64,000 nucleotides of DNA. Origin: Wyeomyia smithii (Eukaryota > Arthropoda > Insecta > Diptera > Culicidae). The stretch spans positions 140,232,815 through 140,296,814 of the forward strand of contig NC_073695.1 of NCBI RefSeq assembly GCF_029784165.1, read 5' to 3'. Made by a program: the position numbers and the translations under genes. Below, piece by piece: positions 1 to 10,344 of the stretch. The notes beneath the pieces were generated by a model. It did not search any database. It was given only the letters and a program-made list of their open reading frames with translations, and had not been told where the DNA came from. How positions within the stretch are numbered: position 1 is the stretch's first letter; the number at the start of each line of letters is the position of its first letter.

Positions 1-955
1 CTAATGGAAGAGAGTAAACTAATTGGACGATAACTTGATGCTTCAGCTGATTTTTTTTCAGGTATTAAAATTGGAGTGACTTTGGCCTTTTTCCATTTTA
101 AGGAAAAATATACTAATCCAAAGCATCTGTTAAAAATTCTCACCAGGAAATTTAAAGAGCTTTCGGGAAGTCTTTTGAGGAGGAATGAATAATCTCATCT
201 TCTGGTGCTTTCATGTTTTTGAAGTTCTTGATAATAGTTCGTATTTCATTCAAGTTTGTTTCCAGTACCTTCTCAGGAAGGAATTCTTGAGCAGTGATCT
301 GATCATACTTTTGTAATACTTCATTTTCAATAGGACTCATCACGTTCAGATTGAAATTATGAACTCTCTCGGACTGCTGAGCAAGTTTTTGAGCTTTTTG
401 TTCATTCGTAAGAAATATATGGTCACCATCTTTGAGGACTGGAATGGGCTTCAAAGGTTTCTTAAGAACCTTCGAAAGCTTCCAGAGAGGTTTGGAATAT
501 GGTTTTAGTTGTTTAACTTCTCTCATGAAATTTTCATTTCGCAAGAAAGTGAATCTATGTTTTAATTCCGTTTGCAAATCTTTAAAAATAACTTTCAAAG
601 CAGGATAACGAGTTTCTTGATATTGACGTATAAGAAGTTGAAGCTCGTTGTCAATAATAGGTGTATGGAATTTCACTCTAGCCTTAGGAACAGCCTTCGG
701 GCATGCACAAATCAACCAATGCTCCGTCAATGTTAGCACTATTCTGTAAAACAATATCACAATTCAAGCTTTCTTCGATCGTGGTACGATATCGATCCCA
801 ATAGGCCTTGTGATAATTAAACACAGACCTTGTGGAATTTTGAACAGTTTCACGGGATATGGAAAAAGTTATAGGAAGATGATCAGGATCATAATCAGCA
901 TGGGTTGATAAATCACTACATGAATAATTTTGATTTGTTAGTACCAAATCAATTG
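1..955 (-). pseudogene. Juan-like (Jockey-clade) LINE ORF2, distal fragment
   Basis: Minus-strand remnant of a Jockey-clade ORF2 that continues off the left edge. From 955 downwards it encodes the end of the endonuclease domain (SIDLVLTNQ, then DPDHLPITF with the catalytic Asp-His), then the basic linker (KLKPYSKPLWKLSKVLKK near 470-530), and from about 100 to 1 the start of the reverse transcriptase (a KVTPIL-type stretch and a YRPISLLSS-like stretch). A frameshift near 690-760 splits it into two frames. The coding sequence stops exactly at the CAATTG at 950-955 and resumes at 6346, so this is the downstream part of the copy at 6346-8613, separated by the 956-6345 insertion. Assignment to Juan is by remembered resemblance; Jockey clade is firmer. 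Confidence 0.8.
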
Positions 956-967
956 ACACATTCCAGC

Positions 968-1394
968 GTAACGCGACACCATGAGGAACCGACTTTGGTG
1001 AACATTTTAGGCTGGATATTAGAAATTAGCTTAAAGAGCATATGATTAAACAGGTCGTAAATAATGCCAACTAAATGTACTTTCTCATGACTGGTAGGTT
1101 TAACAATTTAGATAGTTGTATCATGCACTGGAACACGATACATTTTGTAACGCGACACCATCGCTGAATATAGCTTTTTCAACCTTTGATGGCATACGTT
1201 CATATATCTGATTTGCTGTAATTTCTTGAACCCTAGTTTCTTCTATACATTTGTTCCGGAGACAAAATCCAACAAAATGACATATAACAACATAGAAAAC
1301 ACTGAATTTTTGGCGAAATGTTCCCAAAAACATTTCGGTGTGTCAATGGTGTCGCGTTACGCAAAACAGTCTCCTGCAAATGGTGTCGCGTTAC
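968..1394. repeat. Cluster of four 15-bp GTAACGCGACACCAT repeats
   Basis: The 15-mer GTAACGCGACACCAT occurs at 968-982 and 1147-1161 on the plus strand and, as its exact reverse complement, at 1346-1360 and 1380-1394. A fifth perfect copy lies at 3911-3925 and a two-mismatch copy at 3743-3757. All six are inside the 956-6345 insertion and I noticed none elsewhere. Two direct copies facing two inverted ones within 430 bp resembles the subterminal repeats where some DNA transposons bind transposase, but that role is inferred. Confidence 0.75.
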
Positions 1395-2640
1395 AAAAAT
1401 GTGAGCTTTGTAAATGTGGGCATCAAGATTAGCTTTTAGTCATACTATTTCCGGCAAAGTTGTTGTTTAGGTTAATTCCAATATGTTTATGCTATGACAT
1501 TTACATTTAGTTCAAAGCTACGCCGATGGGGGCGTTTCAGATTTATATTATTTTACCACTAATCGTACTGAGAATGATTTCCTTCATAAAAAAGCTATAT
1601 CTCATTTCAGATATTTTAACCTTTTTTGATACAGTTCTCCTTGAAGTCAAGGGGAAACAAGTAGTTTATGCAAAGCTATCACTCCGCACCCTCCACTTTC
1701 GACTGGCACAAACAAAAATAGCTGTATCTTTATGAAACATTGGGCCCTTCTACTGAAGCCTCGGCGAGCAACTCGTCTCGTTTGGATATTTTTGCTACAA
1801 TCTTACTCAAAATTGCAAATTTTTTGAGGTTTCCAAAAAAAAATATCAAAATGTACTTGAAGTAAGAAAAGATATGTGAAAAACACGAATGAATTTGTTT
1901 TTTGGAGTTTGTTGTGGCTTGTATTGAGTGAGTTTGGTGGGTTGTGGCATCAGGTATTGAGTGAGTTTGGTAGGAATATTGTTAATTTATAATATACCTA
2001 GAGTTTGAATGAATGTTGAAAAGTTTTTTCCATTGCTTTATTAAGGTGGCTGTCAGCCACAGGCCAGTTCGCCACCGTGTGTTGAAAAGGTATTATTCAG
2101 CAACTCCCCAAGGAACGAAGTGAAGTGTAATTGGCCTGGTTGTTTTCGTGTTTCGGAGGTTTTAGCATTGAAAACGAATGAGTTTCCACCGTTTAATATT
2201 TAGGTATATCGTTTGGGTATAATACGTTTTCAATTTTTGACTAGAAGTAAAAATATTACCGGATATACATATACTGTAGTGTACGTGAGGTTTCTGTAGA
2301 AATGTGGCAATGATTATTGTTGATGTGTTTTTCGTAAATAACATAGTTGGTTAAAGCAGTATTTACGCCAAAAAGCAAAGAAAAACTAGACACTAAACCT
2401 AGCAATTGAATCAATGGCTTAAGAAACAGCATAAGTCTATTTGAGGTAAAATAGGCAAATACACTTTTTTACACTATCTTTGAAATTATGATATATTCGC
2501 GTTTCCATGATTTATTTTAATTTTCAACCACAAAGATATTTTTACATTTTAAATGTTATCTGGAAACCATTCTAGTAATTTCAAATGGGTTTTGTTGTGG
2601 GTTTCCTATATGCTAACCTCATCATAAAAAGGTTTTTACC
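1395..2640. other. Non-coding interior of the 956-6345 insertion
   Basis: AT-rich sequence with no credible gene. A phrase containing GTATTGAGTGAGTTTGG is repeated in tandem around 1920-1972. A 7-bp-stem hairpin, GTGGCTG-T-CAGCCAC, lies at 2046-2060. Short open frames here lack any protein-family motif. Confidence 0.5.
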
Positions 2641-2677
2641 AAAGAAAATTGGCCACAAACTGGCTTGAACAACTTCT

Positions 2678-3037
2678 GTGTATTTTCCTTCCTTCTTCAT
2701 CCCGTCCCGCTCTAATCTCCTATGCTTTTCATTCCCTGTCAACTTTTGTCGCCGGGCATTTCGCGCTCCTTGCGACCCCACGTTGCTTAATCTAGCTCAC
2801 TTGACTGCCATCCGGTCTTCGCGGCGTCCGTCCAGCAACACCAGTCCGCCACCGCTCCCAGCTACCAATCCTCAAGCCGCTCCAGTCCTTCCTGTGCCGA
2901 CTTGTACGATTCCGAACAGTCCGTTAAAATCCGATGACGCTGAAATTCGGAACACCACGCCACAGAACAAAAACAGGAAAAAAGAAAAAGGAAAAAAGAA
3001 AGAGGAAAAAGGAAAAAAGCCCTGTGCACAAATCACC
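2678..3037 (+). other. GC-rich exon-like block ending at a consensus splice donor
   Basis: An island clearly richer in G+C than its surroundings. The plus-strand frame is open to 3043 and encodes a Pro/Ser-rich stretch followed by a Lys/Glu-rich tail (repeated KKEKGKKKEE type). It reaches a textbook 5' splice site, GTGAGTACAGG, beginning at 3038. It could be a captured piece of a host gene, a first exon of an unrecognised transposon gene, or chance. I do not recognise the protein. No matching acceptor or second exon could be identified. Confidence 0.3.
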
Positions 3038-3044
3038 ACGTGAG

Positions 3045-4180
3045 TACAGGTGTCTTCTAATCCATTTATGATTTTTGTTACCTGTCTGGAGGGCCTTCCT
3101 TGGTTTTCTCTCTTTAATGCCTCAGCGGGACTTTGTCCGTTGTTGGTTTGATCGTTCGACGGCTCTTCTGCAACGGGGACGATGGCTTCAATATGGCGTG
3201 GCTATGTGAGGTTGCAATTTTTTCTTACCCAGAATTAACTCCGTCCGCGGTTGATTCGCGATGTGCACCCGTCGACTTCTCACACAGAAGAACAAAAAAC
3301 TTTCGATCGAGTTGACTGTCTCCTGTTTGACAGTTCGTTTTATTCCTCATAAGCCGTGCTGCCTGTTTCTTGGCATTTTTCAGCAGCGTCGCTTTGGTTA
3401 GAGACTGGCGGACTGTCGGTGGCTATCAAATTTCAACTGCTTCAAAGTAGTGTGGTTTCTAGTGGCATAATGCGTGTGCCTTCGACTGCTGCGACTACTG
3501 CGACTTCATTGCTCTGCTTCATGTGTACGGTACTTATATTTATTCTGACTGTAACAGTTTCTATTGGCATTGAATATGTAATGATCTAATTCCAGTGAAA
3601 AGCAAACTTCTCACTTCTAGGTGGATATAATTTGATGCAGATGACTCTTTTTCATCATGATTCCATGTTGTATTATCAATATACACTGACAAAAGCTCAA
3701 AAACTCGTTTTTAGTAACTTTATAAAAACACATAAAATTTTTGTAAGACGACACCATAACTTTGACCCTATTGTAACTTTGTGTAGAATGCACCAATTTC
3801 ACATACCAGCATATGCTAATGAAAGGTCTCAAAGAGTACTAAGAAAATCCTGAATACTACTTTTCTACAGTTTGTAACATTTGCACAATACGTGAAAAAC
3901 TACAATTTTTGTAACGCGACACCATAATAAAGGACCTGTTTTTCAATGACTTACCAATTGAATCTACAAAATAGCAGCAACAACCGCATTAAGGTGATGA
4001 ATACGGCCATAAAAACCCGTTGCTTTCTGATGTATCACATGCCCATAGCTTCAAAATAGTATCATTTAAGCATATTTTTGCCTTTCGCCTATAAAGGTAT
4101 AGCAATCATTTGCAAAACCGAAAGTATAAAAGTGCTCCACAGGGCCGAATGGCATATACCACTCGACTCAGCTCAACGAG
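3045..4180. other. Unassigned interior of the 956-6345 insertion
   Basis: Moderately GC-rich to about 3330, then AT-rich. No gene was recognised. It contains the degenerate and perfect 15-mer repeats at 3743-3757 and 3911-3925. Confidence 0.5.
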
Positions 4181-4250
4181 TGTGTGTGTGTGTGTGTGTG
4201 TATGTGTGTGTATGTGTGTGTATGTGTGTGTATGTGTGTGTGTGCGTGTG

Positions 4251-4281
<31 letters not shown>

Positions 4282-4290
4282 ATGTGCAGA
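4181..4290. repeat. (GT)n microsatellite
   Basis: Near-perfect GT dinucleotide tract of about 110 bp with scattered TA and GC interruptions. Open frames across it (Val-Cys or Thr-His repeats) are artefacts of the repeat. Confidence 0.97.
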
Positions 4291-5060
4291 TTTTTATTCT
4301 CACTCATGTTTCTCAGAGATGGCTGAACCAATTTTCATGAAATTAATTGCAAATGAAAGGTCTTGTTGTCCAATAAGACCCTATTAAATTTTATTGTAAT
4401 CGGATTTTTAGTTTAGAGGTCATGTATCAAAATGTAAAAATCATGAAACATCATTATCTCGAAAACTATACGACCGATTTGAACAAAATTCATTTCAAAT
4501 GAACGGGCTACCTGAAATACCCTTAACTTTTGAACTTTATGGTTCAAAAGTTATGAACTTATGGTTCAAAAGTTATGAAAAGAAACGTGTTCTGAAGACT
4601 GTTTAATCTCACTCATGTCTCTCAGATATGGCTGGGCCGATTTTCAAAAAATCAGTGTCCAATGGAAGGTCTAGTCGCCCCATAAGACCCTATTGATTTG
4701 TTTTGCAATCGGACTATTACTTTGCCTGTTATGTTTAAAAATGTGAAATCCAGCTATGAAAAGGAACATATTCCGAAGACTACTTGAACTCACTCATTTT
4801 TCTCAGAGATGGCTGAACCGATTTCCACAAAATTAGTGTAAAATGAAAAGTCTAGCTGCCTCGTAAAACCCTATTGAATTTTACTGTAATCGGACTGTAA
4901 CTTCGTCTGTAATGTACCGACATGTGAAAATCACGAAACTTCATTATCTCAGAAACTACACAACGGATTTGATCATACGAACGAGTCATCTCTCAAATTT
5001 ACAAATAATAAAATTCAAAACAATTTGATATGTGGCTCAAAAGTTATGGAAAAAAAAGTA
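4291..5060. repeat. Three degenerate tandem units (CTCAGAGATGGCTGAACC type)
   Basis: Units beginning near 4300, 4610 and 4787 share the core CTCACTCATGTTTCTCAGAG followed by ATGGCTGAACC, then a conserved phrase ending in CCCTATTRAATTTTANTGTAAT. Divergence between units is obvious by eye. No coding potential. Confidence 0.75.
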
Positions 5061-5309
5061 ATTCAAAGACTATTTAAAGCTAAAACTGCTTTGATCGATA
5101 TATGTGGCCTCAACATAATTTAAATGTGGTATCGTACTATTTGGACGTTCCAAATTCATTGATTCCTTGCGATGTGTTTAAAGTCTGCAAATGCACGACG
5201 AATCGGCCATAGGATATGATAAAAGTCAAATAACAAATCGTTTGAAATGATTGGTTTTATCGAAATGACAACATCCTCGACTTTTGGCTCCTCTACATCG
5301 TTTTAATTC

Positions 5310-5870
5310 TGAATATATTCATATTGGGTGGTATTCGGTCATTTTCAGCAGATTTTCTGGCATCAATCTGACACCGGAAATACGCATATTGGGAGATATT
5401 TAGTTATTTTGGTTGTTTTCCACAAACTAAAAGTGGTCGTCTTTAAATTCGAAATGGTGTCCAGGGTCAATTTTTGGTTTCTATGCATCATCTCGATTAC
5501 GGAAATATCCATATTGAGTATTATTTGGTCATTTTCGACTGTTTCCTAAAAGTTGCCATTTAGCAGTTCAAAATTGTGCCTGAGCTCAATTGTCAGCTCA
5601 TTGCATCATTCTGGATCCAGGGATACTCATATTGGATGATATTTGGTTATTTTAGGCTGTTTTTCACAAACCGGAAGTCGCCATCTTGGATTTCAAAATA
5701 AGATAATTTCTGGCTTATGAGAGTCATTATGGTTGAAGAAACACCCATATTGGGTGTTATTAGATCATTTTCAGCTGTTTCCCAGGTACCGGAGGTCGCC
5801 AACCTGTGTATCAATCTAGATCCGGAGATGCTCATGTTAGTCGGAGATCGGCCAGAAGAGGGAGGGGTCT
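5310..5870. repeat. Four degenerate ~150-bp tandem units (CCATATTGGGTG type)
   Basis: Each unit carries a phrase like CATATTGGGTGGTATTCGGT, then CATTTTCRGCTGTTTCC, then GGAAGTCGCCATCTTGGA or a variant. Unit starts are near 5320, 5385, 5510, 5628 and 5750, the first two being partial or compressed. This is an old satellite-like array; the overlapping open frames are not genes. Confidence 0.7.
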
Positions 5871-6345
5871 TAAACTATCATAGGAACCTTTATCGGCACC
5901 AAAAACCCCTACATACATATTTTCACGTCGATCTGTTTGGTAGTTTTCGAGCCTATATGGATCAGACAGACAGACAGACCAGACTCATTTTTAAATGTAT
6001 AGATTACAACATCAATATTTTAGAACCTAAAGAGTGAATATACATTTATTGGATTAAAGCGTTCATATAAATCTATTTTCACAAATAAAAGTTTCAATGA
6101 GAAAGGCTGGGTGTGACCGCTAGAAGGATTAATTAAGGTTTTAAAAATAGTGTCAAAACTATTATTTTAATAATCTTTTATGAGTGTTTAAATTCAATCA
6201 TTTAGTCAAGTTGTGCATGTAAATTCAAATGAAACAAACGTTTTCTATGAAGTTCAATTTATCCTCTTTCACATACACAACAGTTCTGGGTCAAATATGC
6301 AGTTTGAAATTTGTATGTCTTGGCGTAGAAGTGCTAGGAATGTGT
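5871..6345. other. Right end of the TIR insertion
   Basis: Contains a short (CAGA)n run at about 5966-5981 and a module around 6050-6130 that recurs, diverged, at about 9325-9410 (shared phrase AATGAGAAAGGCTKGGTKTGACC). It ends at the 9-bp terminal inverted repeat 6337-6345. No gene seen. Confidence 0.5.
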
Positions 6346-6922
6346 CAATTGTGGATAGATTCCTAACAGAAGGTAAACATGTAGGACCATTTGGAAATAA
6401 AACTGAATAAAATCCAACCGAGCAATCGTTAAACACTATTTTTCCATTGGAATTACTTTGTGCATTATTCCACGATCGATGTTTTGCATTAAAATAACCG
6501 AAGATAAAAAATTTAGATTTATTTCTCGTGAGTTTTTATAAATCTCCCTTGAAATGATTTTTCTGCTCACCAGTGCATTGAAAAGGTAAATACACTGCGG
6601 CTATAAATAAAATACCAATATCTGTTTCGATTTCAATTCCCAAACTTTCAATAACCTTCGTTTCAAGTTGGGGCATAACACGATGTTTTATTCGACGTTG
6701 GATGACTATTGCAACTCCACCTCCGGTAACATAAATTCTATAAAACCTGTGAACTATATAGTTGGGGTTTCTTTTTAGTTTAATGTTAGGCTTTAAAAGC
6801 GTCTTAGTCACAACTGCAATATGTACATCATGGACTGTTGAAAAATTAAAAAAATCATCTGCTTTCGCTTTTAAAGAGCGAGCATTCCAATTTAGAAAAT
6901 TTACAGCATTATTTAAAGTCAT
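6346..6922 (-). pseudogene. Juan-like ORF2, endonuclease amino-terminal part
   Basis: Minus strand from the ATG at 6922. It encodes the AP-endonuclease-like domain that nicks target DNA for target-primed reverse transcription: LNWNARSLKAK (metal-binding Asn), then GGGVAIVI and IAAVYLPFQCT. A stop near 6536 breaks the frame, after which recognisable endonuclease (FFIIG.FNAKHRSWNN, then FPNGPTC and STID) continues to 6351, where the TIR element interrupts it. Translation resumes in the 1-955 fragment. The start ATG lies inside the end of ORF1 (14-nt overlap, 6909-6922). Confidence 0.8.
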
Positions 6923-7513
6923 TGCTGAATTTCAATTTCATAGCAATATCAGTTGTAAATTTTATACCTACTTAAACAGCGTCGTACATCGAGTTACAGT
7001 TCAACAGAGCGGACATTAACTGCAGCATGGATTGTTGTAGGCAATCAATCTTTTCGGGAGTTGGGCTATCTAAATCCACTTTTCATCACCAAACACGAAA
7101 GGTTTGTTGCTGTTTGAATTTGAAATTTTACCTGAAAGGACACTAGAATATGAAATTCCTGGTGGTGCCTGAACAGGATTAATTGTTTTTTATTTGTTGT
7201 TTTCCAAATTTGAAATATTACTTACAGACACACTAGTTACAGGAAATGATGCCTGAACAGTATTGAAAGTTTTTTGATTACCCATATGAATATTATTGAC
7301 AGAAGGTTGTTTTGAATATCTACGCTGTCTAGGGTAACTAATTTTTTTCCTAACAGGAAAATCAAAGAAATTTGATTTGTGTTTACCCCCACAATTTACA
7401 CATTTGAAATTACCAGTGGTCTCTTCCACAGGACACATGTCCTTTGTGTGAGAGGAGTTACCACAAATCATACATTTTGTTGTAATATGGCAGTTGCGTG
7501 TTTCATGGCCATA
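6909..7513 (-). pseudogene. Juan-like ORF1, zinc-knuckle and carboxy-terminal part
   Basis: Minus-strand remnant of the gag-like nucleic-acid-binding protein of a Jockey-clade LINE. CCHC knuckles are visible: the tail of the first (YGHETRNC at the MITE edge), CMICGNSSHTKDMC, and CVNCGGKHKSNFFDFP, in which the last Cys of the family pattern is replaced by Phe. A Ser/Asn-rich tail follows. ORF1 ends at TAA 6909-6911. Frameshifts are present around 7190. The other end is cut by the MITE at 7514-7945. Confidence 0.75.
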
Positions 7514-7945
7514 CCCGATCAGGAAGAAAAAACAAAAATGTAACAGAAGCTATTAGCTTGTTACGGGAAAAACCTTACGGGCTGTGTTTTCAGTTTGATC
7601 CCGTTAGGTGTTAAAATAACAGAAATTATAACCAAAATGTTTCTACTAGTATCAAACACATATCAAAATTTTTTACTAATGTATCAGCTTTCTAACAAAA
7701 TAAGATAGTATATAGAACAGTATAATAACAAACATTGTTAGAAACAACAGGTTTTGATAAAAACGAAAAAATTAGTTAGACTTGTTTCAGAACTACTTCA
7801 TTTCAAGTTTCGTTATAATAACTCATTCAGATTCAATTTTGTTATCAAAATTATATGGAAAAATACAAAATTGTGTCAAAATATGTTATTTGTATCTCGC
7901 GTTGATAGAATTTTGTATTTTTTTAGTTATGCTCTTCTGATCGGG
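7514..7945. mobile_element. 432-bp TA-target MITE inside Juan-like ORF1
   Basis: An AT-rich element with terminal inverted repeats CCCGATCAGGAAGA (left) and, read inward from the right, CCCGATCAGAAGA. It is flanked by TA on both sides (7512-7513, 7946-7947), the target signature of Tc1/mariner-type elements. Removing it restores a zinc knuckle reading CRNCQAYGHETRNC. It has no transposase, so it is non-autonomous. The same MITE occupies the same site in the copy at 39316-39747. Confidence 0.85.
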
Positions 7946-7947
7946 TA

Positions 7948-8613
7948 GGCTTGGCAATTCCGGCATTGCCGGAGATTATGGATGCCTCCATGTCATTTGA
8001 AATTTCCCACTTTATTCGCACATTGCTTTTGCGTGCTTTTTCCAAACAATGAAAATTACTTACTTTGGTACGATCAAAATGTACCAAGTAATTTTTATGG
8101 TGTATTCCAGTATTATTATCGTTTGCATTTGCCTTGCGTTTCATCATAATTACTTGGTTGGGGGGAAAACCAAGTAATTCTGTCAAACAATCGTTAATTC
8201 CATCAATAGTTTGGTCATTTGAAAGACCTTTCAAAACAGCCTTAAGTAGTCTCTCGTTTTTGACATCATAGGTATGAAATTTGTACATCTTTTCAGTCAA
8301 ATACTGTAATGGATGTTTATGGCCTTCAGAAGATTCGGCCAAAATACAAATTTCGCCTCGGCGACCAATTTGAAAATTAAATTTCACATCAGAAAGAAAT
8401 GATGAAAATTCTGAACGAAAAGCTTTCAAATATGCAACTATTACCACTGGAACTGTGGAACTTTAGCTTTCTTTATACCGGCATTTTGCTCAGAATGAGA
8501 AGCTTGAAATTCTTGATCCCCTATAGTAGAAAGAATTTCATACCTATTGCTTTCTGAATCACTCGGAGGAGAAGCCTCACGTTTCCTCGCGCTTTTTTGG
8601 TTCGTCCTGGCAT
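7948..8613 (-). pseudogene. Juan-like ORF1, amino-terminal part
   Basis: Starts at the ATG at 8613 (MPGRTKKARG). A frameshift around 8580 precedes KREASPPSDSESNRYEI. The conserved body FNFQIGRRGEICILAES, HTYDVKNERLLKAVLKGLS and the LTELLGFPPNQVIMMKRKA region follow. A second frameshift, shared with the copy at 39750-40199, lies just before the first zinc knuckle. This is the RNA-binding, particle-forming protein of the LINE. It joins the 6909-7513 part once the MITE is removed. Confidence 0.75.
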
Positions 8614-8790
8614 TTCAGGACAAGTTCACTTCACTTTCACTTTACACAAATTTTGTCAACACAAATTTACACATTAATCACTCGTTAAACGTTAAAAAGA
8701 AATTCAATACATTTTACGTAGATCAGACACCTACCAATCGATTTCTGAGACTTTTTTGCTCAATATAAGATGTAATTTGACTACCACTTT
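8614..8790 (-). other. Probable 5' leader of the Juan-like element
   Basis: Sequence upstream of the ORF1 ATG on the minus strand. The element's 5' end is somewhere near 8770-8790 but I could not fix it, and I saw no convincing Inr/DPE pair like those of the I-group copies. Confidence 0.4.
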
Positions 8791-9966
8791 TAGATATTGG
8801 CGCATTGCTATTAATGCTAAGACATAGTCGATATTATTCTGCTTTGTAAAACATACTAAAACCATGCCAAACCCGTTTTCGTAGAACCACCGTTCTGAAC
8901 TCAGTTTTTGTCCGATTTAAGATCTGTTTTTTTTTTTTAAATGGTCAATCAAAATGGTGTTAAAATAACATCGAAAATTTCCTATTTATCAAAAATACAA
9001 AATGGCGCCATTGTTGCCCCTTAAGTTAAAATATGTTCAAACTCGGGGAAATTCATTTTTGCATCAAACATCATCAGAAAATCATACATAGAGGCCAAGG
9101 CAAGAAAATTGTTGCACTGTGTTATACCACAATCAAAGAAAAATTTCGCCATATTTGAAACATATTTATTCGCTGTTATTTGCATGTGTTAATGTATGTT
9201 CATATATGTTTGAAGGTTATATTTTAAATGTTCGGTTTCACTGTTGGCTACCAAAAATTTGTTATTTAGAGTGAGAAAAAAATCTAGCAAATATTATCAA
9301 GGTGTATTTTTTCTGAAATTTGAAGTGTTCGTGTAAATTTATTTTAACAAATAATAAGTTCGAATGAGAAAGGCTTGGTTTGACCACTTGGTGGATAAGT
9401 TAGGGTTTTATTTTTTTAAATGAATTTTCAAGTTATAACGTAACTTTGAAAAAGATCAGGATGGTGAAATGAAGATCATATATTTTATGGAAAACTAAAT
9501 TTTTTCAAAAACACTTTAATTTCAACATTTTGCAAAATTTTTGTGTTTTAATGATTTTAAAAGATTTAGATAGCTATTTTAAATCCAAAAGCTCTTGTTA
9601 GTTTACATTCTACGGTCATAGGTTTTCGAGTTATTATTATTATGAGTTCGAAAAATTTTTCATATTTAAAAAAACACATGTTTATTTTGATTTGTCCGTA
9701 ATTTTCCAGCAAAAATCATCAGTTTATTTAAATATATGATCAATGCTTTACAATTCATTCTTTGAAAGAAAGACGATTGGGCGAACAGTTCTCAAGAAAA
9801 GGGTTAAAATGCTTCAAATTATATACAGTGATGACGAAAATAATAAATACACTTGCAGTGTTGTATAATTTTCCATATTTGCGCACTGATTTTAGTTCTT
9901 GTATGATGTTATGTTACGTCATCACGATCAAAAGAGGAACGGAGATGAAATTGGAATTTTTCAGTG
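8791..9966. other. AT-rich intergenic sequence, no gene
   Basis: No protein or RNA gene recognised. It includes a diverged copy (about 9325-9410) of the module seen at 6050-6130. Open frames such as 9762-9989 have no family motif and composition typical of AT-rich noise. Confidence 0.5.
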
Positions 9967-10344
9967 TTTTTTTTTTAGCTTTTAAATAGTTTATTTGACA
10001 CGGCACGATACAATTTATGTTTAACTGAGCCAAGTACATTTTTTAAAATTCTAAATTATCAGGGAAAAAGGGAGGCCATTTTTTTTATTCTCGCGGCCGA
10101 CTACGAGCTAGAGGGGATTTAAGGTGAGAGAAGGGGTGTTACAATTTTGTTTTCAACTATTTTATATTACAGAATGTATTCATTTGTACGTGGCTAACCA
10201 GTGATGTTCTATTTGAGCAGTTTTGGTCAGAGGTGTCTGCGTAAACATAGAGATGCCGAGTCTTCGTTTTAGTGTCTCCAGCCGGCTGTATCATTCTCTT
10301 TCAGTTTGTGACAGAAATTGTATTCTAGCAAATAGATAAAAGAT
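9967..10344 (-). other. 3' UTR and poly(A) end of the Ib copy
   Basis: Minus strand: the terminal box GTGCCGTGTCAAATAAACT contains AATAAA, and the A-rich tail follows. The same box ends the copies at 27421-27459, 35020-35050 and 40699-40736, so it marks the 3' end of all these I-group elements. Confidence 0.8.

Larger units (their letters stand above)
956..6345. mobile_element. 5.39-kb TIR-bounded insertion in the Juan-like ORF2, superfamily unknown
   Basis: The left end begins ACACATTCC (956-964) and the right end finishes GGAATGTGT (6337-6345), a perfect 9-bp inverted repeat. Both ends are flanked by CAATTG (950-955 and 6346-6351), which the uninterrupted endonuclease coding sequence has once. 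Removing the insert restores the reading STID then LVLTNQ. Inside are short GTAACGCGACACCAT repeats, a GC-rich exon-like block, a (GT)n tract and two arrays of degenerate tandem repeats. No transposase is recognisable. The 6-bp duplication does not match the usual hAT (8), piggyBac (TTAA) or Tc1 (TA) pattern. CAATTG is palindromic, so the exact duplication length is ambiguous by a base or two. Confidence 0.7.

Noticed and set aside
4106..4387. Cys/Val- and Thr/His-rich open frames
   Set aside because: They are the (GT)n microsatellite.
9762..9989. 75-codon plus-strand frame in the 8791-9966 gap
   Set aside because: AT-rich noise, overlaps the poly-T end of a LINE, no motif.
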